Origin: Acanthacorydalis orientalis
Lineage: Eukaryota; Arthropoda; Insecta; Megaloptera; Corydalidae
Length of the DNA: 64,000 nt
Assembly: GCA_034766995.1 (NCBI GenBank)
Contig: CM068322.1
Coordinates: 16,660,810 to 16,724,809, forward strand
Reading direction: 5' to 3'
Part shown: piece by piece, positions 52,272-64,000 of the stretch
Layout: each line of letters begins with the position of its first letter
How positions within the stretch are numbered: position 1 is the first letter of the stretch
Translations under genes and position numbers: made by a program
Notes under the pieces: model-generated
Databases searched by the model: none
What the model saw: the letters and a program-made list of their open reading frames with translations, nothing else
Told to the model about the DNA's origin: nothing

Positions 52272-52830
52272 TCAGGTTGGTAGAAAAATAATTGCAGTTT
52301 TTATTTTCCGAATTCTGATATTATTTTTTTTCTTTTGAAGCGTCGTTTCATCGGTTTATGTTAATATCATTTTAAAGTGCATTTTTCGGTCTATATTTTA
52401 GTACAATCAACTTTGATTTTATTATTAACTTTGCATCAAGCTGAACTAAAAATGGAAAAGAAGCAAGTAAGAGTAAATTTTTTTGTATGAGTTCAAAACT
52501 GGTGGTAAAGTAGCAGAAACTGTTGGTGAACTTAACTATGCTTTTGGTGTGAGTACTATTAACGGTACAATGGTGGTTCAAAAAATTTCGTGCTCAGGAC
52601 GAGAGCCTTGAAGATGAACAAGGTTTCGGGCATCCTTCTTCACTTCATAACGACCAGCTGAAGGTCTTAGTCAAATCAGAACCACGTTCAACAATTCGAG
52701 AGCTTATACAAAAGTTAGACGTTAGTCATCCAACAGTTCTGGGCCACTTAAAACAGCTAGGAAAACCAAAAAATAGAAAAATGTGTTTGAATTTAAGTCA
52801 TAAACCGCAGTTATTTTTCTATCTACCTAA
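52272..52830 (+). mobile_element. 559 bp internally deleted mariner, copy 2
   Basis: The left end TCAGGTTGGTAGAAAAATAA and the right end read inward TTAGGTAGATAGAAAAATAA are flanked by TA (52270-52271 and 52831-52832). It has the same layout as 15654-16215: 5' UTR, transposase N-terminus to LKQLGK, then a jump to the 3' terminal ~50 bp. The two copies agree even in the word AAAGTGCATTTTTCGGTCT of the 5' UTR. Confidence 0.92.
52452..52770 (+). pseudogene. Mariner transposase N-terminal fragment, copy 2
   Basis: Starts MEKKQVR at 52452. Frameshifted frames give TIQRW-like GTMVVQKISCSGRE in one frame and the expected WFKKFRAQDESLEDEQG in another. Then come HNDQLKVLVKSEPRSTI, RELIQKLDVSHPTV and HLKQLGKPKN. 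This is the paired-type HTH region of mariner transposases, with a clearer second HTH (VSHPTVLGHLKQLGK) than copy 1. The catalytic core is deleted, so no activity is possible. Confidence 0.85.
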
Positions 52831-52832
52831 TA

Positions 52833-56972
<4,140 letters not shown>

Positions 56973-56973
56973 A

Positions 56974-58402
56974 TTAGGAGTACCGGAAGTAAACTATTAT
57001 TGTATAGTACAACATATAACTTTATTTTTTTATTTTTAATTTTTATTACATAATATAAAATATAATTCCCATCGTAATTAATAACTTCTTCCCAACTGCT
57101 TTCCAAATTTTCAATCCTCTTTTTATAGAAACTTCCTGGTTTCGAATCAAAATATTTAACTTGGTGATTTTATATATCAGCCACACTATGGAATTTTTTA
57201 TCACTTAACGCGTGTTCCATAGACCGAAAGAGATGGTAATCGGAAGGAGTGAGGTCTGGTGAACACGGCGGGTGTGGTATAACTTCCCAATTGAGCTCTT
57301 GGATTTTTTTGCGAGGCATCCTTGCTGAATGAAGGTGAATTTTACAATGTTGAAATATTACCACTTCTCATTTGACTAAACTTTAATGTTTTTCCTTCAA
57401 CTTTTGGTTTAGTTGCTCTAATTGTTGGCAATACACATCTAAGGGATTGTTCCCCACAGTTTTAACAGCTCAAAGTTAATGATCCCGCATATATCCCACC
57501 AAATGCACAGAAAGACTTTTCATAATGTTACCAGTGGCTTAGGAGTCGGATTGGGTGTTTGATTTTTCGAAAGGCATTGTTTTTTTTTCGACTTATGTTG
57601 TAAATTATCCACTTCTCGTCCCCTTTTACGAGTTGTGGCAAAACAGATAAATCCTGTGCCGTGACAACAAAGAACTACACGTGTTTGCCAGTCCTTTTTT
57701 ATTAGCTGGAGATAGTTTATGCAGAATCCAAACACTCATCTATTCAATTTCTCGGTCCGTTTTAAATGCTCTTGCACTGTGGATCAGGGAGATCCGAGTT
57801 TCTGGGACAATGCATCGATGGTTTGACGAGGATCGGATTCGACCAGGCATTTGAATACGTTTTCGTCAATATTTGAAGATCGTCGTGAATTGGAGTTTTG
57901 TTTTTTTTGACAGTTTTTAGTTTTTGTGTGATATTGGTATAAATCTCTGTATACTTGTAGCGAGTTGTCGATCCATGGGATTAAATCCCTATTATCTAGA
58001 CTTTAAGTTGAATTTTTAGCAATCTTGCTGTTTAACTGTGTCATATCTTGACTTTCCCGCTAGGAAAATTGATTTGGGAGAGGAGGATCTTTTAAATTCC
58101 GATTACCCGATTTGAACTTTCGAAACCATAATTATGATCTCTTTACTGCCAGGACTTCCCCGTAAATTTCAGTAATGACTTTTGAAGCCTTGGTGGCATT
58201 CCATCCCTGATCATAAAAAAGCAGCATGCAATGTTTCAAGTATTCTTCGTTGGTTTCGGGCTTAGACATTTTACAGTTAATAACAAAATAAGATTTATTG
58301 TACAAAAAAAAACTTACTAAGATGTTCACTCTACCGTGTACCGATACAAACTAAGTCAAACAACAGTATATAAAATAATGGTCCTCTTTCCGGGACCTCT
58401 AA
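56974..58402 (-). mobile_element. Mariner on the reverse strand, between (TA)n arrays
   Basis: Left end TTAGGAGTACCGGAAGTAAA; right end read inward TTAGAGGTCCCGGAAAGAGG; both continue into ATTATT(G/T)TATA. TA flanks are at 56972-56973 and 58403-58404, and each flank is itself part of a (TA)n run. Length is 1429 bp. The transposase relic on the minus strand fills the interior. Confidence 0.88.
57055..58269 (-). pseudogene. Mariner transposase relic, reverse strand
   Basis: Minus-strand start MSKPETNEEYLKHCMLLFY at 58269, then KASKVITEIYGEV (HTH). The middle is frameshifted but the first catalytic Asp is present in GDEKWIIYN (about 57600-57625). A 71-codon open frame overlaps it and includes TPNPTPKPLVT. 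The second motif, expected HQDNARPH, reads HCKIHLH near 57330, so this Asp is lost. The third Asp stands in SPDLTPSDYHLF (about 57220-57255), at DD34D spacing. The C-terminus DSKPGSFYKKRIE and SWEEVINYDGNYIL is clear. Dead copy. Confidence 0.87.
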
Positions 58403-58559
58403 TATATATATATATTAAGAAAAAGAGAGAAAAGATAAAATATAATTTATCAAACTCTAAAAGATAAATAAAAGATATTTTTTTATATAGGTCTTTTATA
58501 AATATATTTTAAAAGTCTATCGTAGTAATAAATACTGACAAAATAATATATTATTGATG

Positions 58560-58605
<46 letters not shown>

Positions 58606-58739
58606 GAGATTTGAACGAACCCGTATTGAGTTGAAACGTTATAGTTATTATTATCATTAGGTGATGTTTATATACGATGTTTATATATAAATCATAAACC
58701 TTTTTTTGCAACATATTCCATAAAAATATTCTTCGAGAT

Positions 58740-59340
58740 TCCGACTTGAACGTGTACTATTGAATGTGTTTTCTTACATCGTCGACGATCGTACAACACA
58801 TAATATCGCGCAGATAATATACAAAAGCTGAACCATTTCCCAGGACCTACATTGATGACGTAACGATGTCAATGACCATGCACGGAGCCGACGAAGGTTT
58901 CGCAATACAGTTCCGTCGAATATCGTTTATTTGCTATCAGCTCCCGTTCGCCGAGTTTTACTTTTTTTCCACGCGACGGCTCGAAGAGGACACCGCTCCA
59001 TTTGGCGCGAGCGTTTCCTTCATTTTATGGCGTCATATTTCTCCGAGACTATAACAATAGAATAGTTTCGTGCAAAGTACAAGTAACTTTGCAGCTAATA
59101 TCGTTTGTTTCGTTCGGATGTTCAGATGATAATGTGCCCGAATCAGTCTGAAATGTATCCACCAACCACGTTGTGTATTTGTTTTTCGCGCGTCTCATCT
59201 GCTTGCAACGCCATTCGCACATAATTAAATTACGCACCTCATTTATTTGCCATAATTCACTTACATATCAGCCGTTTCAATTGACATAAAACGAAAATTT
59301 TCTTCTTCGCCCTGTTTCTCGCATATTTTTTATTGTAGGA
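58740..59340. promoter_or_regulatory. GC-richer, CpG-containing island; possible regulatory region
   Basis: A stretch with many CpG dinucleotides between AT-rich blocks. It contains TGACGTAA (58855-58862), a CRE-like word, and repeated TCGTCGACGATCG-like words. Two short open frames on opposite strands have no domain. Composition suggests a promoter or enhancer, or an exon end of an unseen gene, but nothing in the sequence proves it. Confidence 0.25.
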
Positions 59341-59542
59341 ATATATAATGTATTAGGTTGGTGCAAAAATAATTGCGGTTTTTATCGTTTTAAGTTTGGC
59401 GTCGATTTTTCTAATTACCGTTATCTTTTGTTATGGTCATGTGATACATCTTTGTAAATAACGAATTTATCACTACTGATTTCAGCTTATATCTGTTGTT
59501 TTAATTCTTCAGTATTGTTGGATATAACCTCTGAAATTAGTC

Positions 59543-60554
59543 ATGGAAAAAAGCAAATTCGCACGATTTTATTGTATGAGTCTAATTAGGGACATAAAGC
59601 AACAGAATATGATCGAAACATCAAATTTGTCTTTAGTGAAAAGTCAATTAGTGAACGTACAGCTCAACAGTGGTTCCAAAAATTTCGTAATGGAAATAAA
59701 AGCCTTGATGAGGAGGGTCGTGGACGTTCTTCAGCTATAGACAATAATGATTTAAGAACCATTATTGAAGTGGACTCACGTAAAACCACCCGAGAGGTTG
59801 CAGAATAACTTAATGTTGATTATTCAACAGTTGTTCGAAATTTGAGCTTAATTGGAAAAACAGAAAAGGTGGATAAATGGGTGCCGCATGAATTAAACCA
59901 ACATCAAGCAATTCGGGGACAATAAATCTCCACTGCTCTTCTATTTTGTAATAAAAATGACTTCTTTCTTGACTGCATTGTCACATGTGATGAAAAGTGG
60001 ATTCTTTACAACAATTGGAACCATTCATCGCATTGATTAGACCGAGGAGAAGCACCAAAACAGTTCCCTAAACAGAAACTTAATGAAAAAAAGATTATGG
60101 TCATTGTTTGGTGGTCGGCAAGTGGCATCATTCCCTACAACTTCCTAAATCCTGGTGAAACAATAATAATTGAAAAATATTGACAGAAAATTGAAGAAAT
60201 GTATGAGAAGTTGCATCGTTTACGGCCATCATTAGTCAATCGAAGAGGACCAATTCTTCTTCATGAAAACGCCCGACCTCACGTCTCTCAAATGACTTTA
60301 AAAAAATAAATGAACTGGGTTATAAAACTACCTTACTCACCTTATTCTCCGGACCTATCTCTGACAGATTATCATTTTTTTAATATTTGAATAATTTCCT
60401 AAGAGAGATGGTTTTCAAAGATCAAGCATCATCTCAGTGCGCTTTCGATTAATCCGTTAATCCCAGGACTTCAGAATTCTATCTTGTAGGAATAAACAAA
60501 CTTGTTTCCCGCTGGGAGAAATGTGTGCAGGTCAATGATCTTTATTTTGATTAA
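59543..60554 (+). pseudogene. Cecropia-like mariner transposase relic
   Basis: DDE transposase relic starting MEKSKFARFY at 59543. After frameshifts it continues TAQQWFQKF-like words, LDEEGRGRSSAIDNND, and VDYSTVVRNLSLIGKTEKV, the HTH and linker. The catalytic core shows TCDEKWIL (first Asp), the conserved KKIMVIVWWSASGIIPYNFL, NPGETIIIEKY, LVNRRGPILLHEN (Glu where the second Asp is expected) and SLTDYHFF (third Asp). The C-terminus SRWEKCVQVNDLYFD ends at TAA 60552-60554. The stop codon lies inside the TTAA into which the MITE inserted, so the insertion left the reading frame intact. Many stops and frameshifts make it inactive. Confidence 0.92.
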
Positions 60555-60753
60555 CACTTTATCGACCGGTCGGTTTTGCTATGAACCTGTGACCTGTTAC
60601 CGAGGGCATTTTTATAAAATGGGAAAAACATTGATCGTTTCCTTCAAATTCTTGTACATTTTGAAGTAATTTAGATATTGAACTGAAAATTTAAAGACAT
60701 ATGATTATTTCATATAGGACGCCAATTGGTTTGCCCGGTCGTTAAAGTGTTAA
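60551..60753. mobile_element. 195 bp piggyBac-type MITE at a TTAA site
   Basis: TTAA duplications at 60551-60554 and 60750-60753 enclose an element whose ends are CACTTTATCGACCGG and, read inward from the right, CACTTTAACGACCGG (one mismatch in 15). The interior has no coding capacity. TTAA with CACTTTAA ends is the piggyBac-type pattern. It sits in the 3' end of the mariner, so it is the younger of the two insertions. Confidence 0.92.
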
Positions 60754-60832
60754 TAAATATAATTTCTAACTGATATATGCGTCTTCATACACTATATGTA
60801 AAAACCGCATTCATTTTTGCACCAACCTAATA

Positions 60833-61657
60833 TTATTAGTTTACCGAAACAGATTCAGTGAGTTTTATCAGTTATTTCGGTAAACTGTTAAGAAGTTTAT
60901 ACATTATAAGGTAGTAATAATCCAGCTGCGTTCGTCGTGAAATTTTATTAAAAATTTAAACTTCTAACACCTTGACATTGTTCTCTCGACTCTAATGGAA
61001 ATTAATGTTTACATGAAATTACATTAGTGTATGAACTAGATTTAAATTGTACATAATTGTGTTTTAGTAAATTTAAACTGAATTAAAAGTTTTCAATGTA
61101 TAGACAGATGAAATTTCTTGCAAGTTATGAACGAATATGAGAGTAAGAAAGCGCTCATTTCAGTAGATAAAAAAACACGACAGTTTTAATTTGAAAACTT
61201 CGAACTCTAAAAAAATAAATACGGACAAAAAATTCCCTGAAAATAACAATGTTATAAATATTCCTATTATGATCATTTAACGCAAGTATTTAATTACTTT
61301 TGGAGACGAATTTGAAATTATTGGTTCATAATTTTCAATAAAAATCGATTGATTTTTGATTCAGTAATTTAGGAAATTAAGCTTTTGGTCTTTGTTTTTG
61401 TTTATTTTTTTTAATCCACATTAAAATAATTATTGTCAGATGACAAATTACCAAAATACATATATCATTTGTTATCATTATTATGTTATTTACACATATT
61501 AATATTCTGAGTGCGTGTTTAATATTTTGCATTGTATAAAACTGTACAATTTCGGACAAGGGTATGTTTAATTATTTCAACCCACATCGACCCAAGGCAT
61601 TTCCTAGAAGTTTGACATGAACCTTGGCTTCCAATATAGGTCGTGTATATACATACA

Positions 61658-61725
<68 letters not shown>

Positions 61726-62310
61726 TGAGACAACACATACACATGTATGTGTTTGTGGTCATCAAAGGGACGAAGAACGTCAGTTATAACTTGTGAACGA
61801 ACAAGCGTAACAACATACAAATTAAATACATATATTCATGTAATGTACATCATAAAAAATATAAAGTATATTAGATATTATTAATGAGTGAATACTTTTT
61901 TTGTTTTAGTATTTTCTTATTAAGATTTTTTTACATAATAATTAATTTAAAATTGGAAATGTTCTGAAAACAAATTTTACAATTTTGAAAGATGGAAGAT
62001 GATTTTTTTTAGAATAGAAAAAAATTATGTATAGAAACATTACAGCAATTAATTGAAATTTGAAATATCTAATTAAATAAACATATTTTTTATTTATACA
62101 TTTATTTATTGTATACTCGTATTTCGATTTGAAATATTTGTTGAGATTTTTGTATCTAAACATTAATTGAAAAGGAAGAAATTCGTTGGACATCTTTTTC
62201 GTATAAACAAAGGAAGATGCGAATATAGAATATTTGATTGAATCTAAAATATCATTATAATAATAGGCGATTTGTTCCATCCTAAAACAAAAGATGAAAA
62301 ATTAAAATAC
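60833..62310. other. AT-rich unique DNA, no gene seen
   Basis: A (CATA)n-(TA)n array at 61649-61722. A 112-codon minus-strand frame at 61942-62280 is Phe/Tyr/Lys-rich with no recognised motif. Just right of the mariner, 60835-60890 has the inverted pair TTTACCGAAA/TTTCGGTAAA. Confidence 0.45.
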
Positions 62311-62311
62311 T

Positions 62312-62860
62312 GAGAGATTCCACGATTCTCCTCTTTCGGGACACCCGGCAGTAAATAGAACTTATAAAGAAATAAAAAAGAAATATTTCTGGAAAGGTAT
62401 GACACAAGATATCGAAAATAATATTCAAAAATGTCAAATATGTCAAACAGTAAAAACGGACACTAATGCTAAAAATCCTATGATGATCACTTCCGGTAGC
62501 GAAAATGTTAACCTATGGAACCTTATCTAATTACACGTAATGGTAATAGATTTATTTTAACAGTACAAGACGATCTTACTAAATATTTACAAGCATATCC
62601 AATCTCAGAACATAATGCGGATATGTGCGCTATGCACCTTCTTAAATATTGTTCAATATTTGGATTTCCATCCTCTATACTAACGGATCACGGAATTGAA
62701 TTTACTTCTAAACTATTCAAAGAAATAACTAAATTGTTTTCACTTAAACAAAAACAGACATTTCCCTATCATCCACAGATAAACTGATCTGTAGAAAGAT
62801 CTCATCTAGTTTTAAAAGATTTTCTTAGATCATATATCGACAAAGATCAACAAAATTGAA
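62312..62860 (+). pseudogene. Ty3/gypsy-type retrotransposon integrase fragment
   Basis: Part of the pol gene of an LTR retrotransposon; integrase joins the element's DNA to the host chromosome. The zinc-binding motif is visible: His at 62321 and 62342, Cys at 62432 and 62441 (HX6H, X29, CX2C), with YFWKGM between. After a frameshift before 62515, a 90-codon open frame holds the catalytic core: Asp in QDDLTKY (about 62569) and Asp in LTDHG (codon 58). A TGA at 62785-62787 stands where Gly is usual, and the catalytic Glu follows at 62794 (VERSH), giving DX35E. The frame fades by about 62860. No LTR, gag, protease or reverse transcriptase is seen, so this is a fragment. Confidence 0.88.
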
Positions 62861-63108
62861 TACATTTTTATATATTTTTTTGCCAGTATATATTTTGATA
62901 TTTGCGAAAATGGATACAATTAGGTAATAGGGAATGAGGTAAACCCAAACATTTTTGAATTTTGATACTGAGAAAAGATATGGAACGAATATAAGTAACA
63001 CACCACATCGCCAAGTACAAAAAAATACTTGTGCATTTGAAAATAACGAATCTCCGTTCTGAGATATGGGTGTATATCAAAATTATGTTGATTATCCCCT
63101 TTGGAGAC
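62861..63108. other. Unassigned sequence between the integrase and the piggyBac-like relic
   Basis: AT-rich with an ACACACCACATCG word. A 97-codon minus-strand frame (62868-63161) crosses into the palindromic repeats and has no domain. Confidence 0.4.
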
Positions 63109-63840
63109 AAATTATACACCAGGTGTGTAATGCAGTATCTAGCCAAAAAGATGAATGACACACCGTGTGTGTCATGATCATGGATTTATATTATCAGTTA
63201 GCAGTAAACAACCAGCCGTGGAGATAAGGTTGTTTTTAAATAAAGTAAAAGTTAAAGGTGTGAATTGGTTTCAAGCTAAGATCCAAAAATAAGTAGCCCG
63301 CGACCAGGACCGTAGCGATTTCGATGCGGACAAAAAATTTCCGTATCGAATACGAAAAAATTGACAATGAAAGTGATGATTTTTTTGTTTCAAAGTAACA
63401 AAAAGTCGAAAAATAATCATAGAGGATATTGGTAGTGATATGGAATGTGAAGACGATATAAATATAATCTATGGCCTGACGATTATTGACATATTATTAT
63501 TTAGAAATTCTTGAAATAAATTACCTGTTGGTTCAAAAATATCGGAATATCTACCTGAAATGTTGTCTAGAAGTAAAAATAATAAAATTCAAAGGGAGAA
63601 TTGAAAACAATGCTACCGTAATCGTATAAGAAAAGAGACTAATTACTTTTGCCCTGCTTGTGAAAACAATCATGGGTTGTATTTGGGAGGGTTTCAATGA
63701 TTGCCACAAACAAAAGAAAATGATTTTTTTTAAGTACTTATTACTTCTGTATTGATTTTATAATTTCTATTGCTGAATTTAAACGAATGTTTTTATATTA
63801 ATTTAGTATTTTGGAAATAAATGTTGTTTTCCACCTAATG

Positions 63841-63891
<51 letters not shown>

Positions 63892-64000
63892 GACGCACAT
63901 GGCGTGTCATCGGTCCTTCATAATATAAAAATACTGAAAAGCCAATGACACACACGGTGTGTCATCATCTGATTTGTACGAAAAATGTCTACAATGTTAA
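63109..64000 (+). mobile_element. Second piggyBac-like relic with palindromic repeats, cut by the window edge
   Basis: Two palindromic motifs on each side: TACACCAGGTGTGTAATG (about 63113) and GACACACCGTGTGTGTCATG (about 63157) on the left, GACGCACATGGCGTGTC (about 63893) and TGACACACACGGTGTGTCAT (about 63948) on the right. The inner-left and outer-right motifs are perfect inverted matches over about 20 bp. Between them is transposase debris with a piggyBac-type zinc finger. A (TA)n tract (63849-63890) lies inside. TTAA at 63997-64000 may be the right edge, but the window ends there; the left edge is not fixed. Confidence 0.65.
63302..63728 (+). pseudogene. piggyBac-like transposase debris with C-terminal zinc finger
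   Basis: The N-terminal part has acidic words (DNESDDFFVSK-like), then a large deletion. The C-terminal part reads LPEMLSRSKNNKIQREN, a stop, then KQCYRNRIRKETNYFCPACE and, after a frame change, FNDCHKQKK. This fits the piggyBac C-terminal finger (CxxCY, RKETxYxC, CxxC, CFxxYHxxKK). The TGA replaces the first Cys of the first pair, and the Cys before the LxxCF motif reads Tyr. The whole catalytic core with its Asp residues is missing. Confidence 0.7.

Larger units (their letters stand above)
59353..60830 (+). mobile_element. Cecropia-like mariner carrying a nested MITE
   Basis: The left end TTAGGTTGGTGCAAAAATAA and the right end read inward TTAGGTTGGTGCAAAAATGA are nearly identical and flanked by TA (59351-59352, 60831-60832). 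This terminus is the well-known cecropia-type mariner end (shared with Hsmar1-like elements). The span is 1478 bp including a 199 bp insertion; without it the element is about 1.28 kb, full length. Confidence 0.95.

Noticed and set aside
61942..62280. 112-codon minus-strand frame
   Set aside because: Lys/Tyr/Phe-rich low-complexity translation without motif; AAA/TTT runs keep the frame open.

Overview
This window is AT-rich eukaryotic DNA, most likely from an insect. Hymenoptera is my best guess, from the mix of mariner and piggyBac-like families, the abundant (TA)n microsatellites and the fact that CpG is not obviously depleted; this is an inference. I can support no host protein-coding gene, rRNA, tRNA, CRISPR array or operon. 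It looks like a gene desert or the inside of a very large intron, filled with simple repeats and dead transposable elements.

Layout. 1-7.0 kb: (TA)n arrays, two copies of a ~100 bp repeat, a hAT-like end and AT-rich unique DNA. 7.0-8.9 kb: a mariner split by a 628 bp foldback element. 8.9-15.6 kb: unique DNA and large microsatellites (12.1-13.3 kb). 15.65-16.2 kb: an internally deleted mariner. 20.7-22.5 kb and 26.06-27.31 kb: one mariner family (a lone end, a rearranged copy and a 1257 bp copy). 23.67-24.76 kb: a piggyBac-like relic with a C-terminal zinc finger; part of the same family lies at 27.9-28.0 kb. 29.9-30.4 kb and 49.36-49.94 kb: two copies of a TTAA-bounded repeat. 32.9-34.25 kb: a reverse-strand Tc1/mariner element of the MERYT/SDEAHF type. 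36.4-37.0 kb: a short Tigger-like element. 37.5-38.1 kb and 42.34-43.01 kb: two local tandem arrays. 47.9-48.87 kb: a Tigger/jerky transposase C-terminal relic. 52.27-52.83 kb: a second copy of the deleted mariner. 56.97-58.40 kb: a reverse-strand mariner bounded by (TA)n. 59.35-60.83 kb: a cecropia-like mariner carrying a 195 bp piggyBac-type MITE. 62.3-62.9 kb: a Ty3/gypsy-type integrase fragment. 63.1-64.0 kb: a second piggyBac-like relic with palindromic repeats, reaching the window edge.

How the parts relate. All transposases are broken. Four mariner lineages have each lost a different part of the catalytic triad. The two copies of one family share the same two disabling changes, and the ~560 bp deletion family has two copies with the same deletion; both patterns suggest movement using transposase supplied in trans. 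Cut-and-paste elements that target TA repeatedly abut (TA)n arrays, and one array has grown in frame inside a transposase reading frame. I did not find an undescribed functional system. The most informative observations are the nested insertions, the shared dead alleles, the deletion family and the microsatellite-bounded tandem units.
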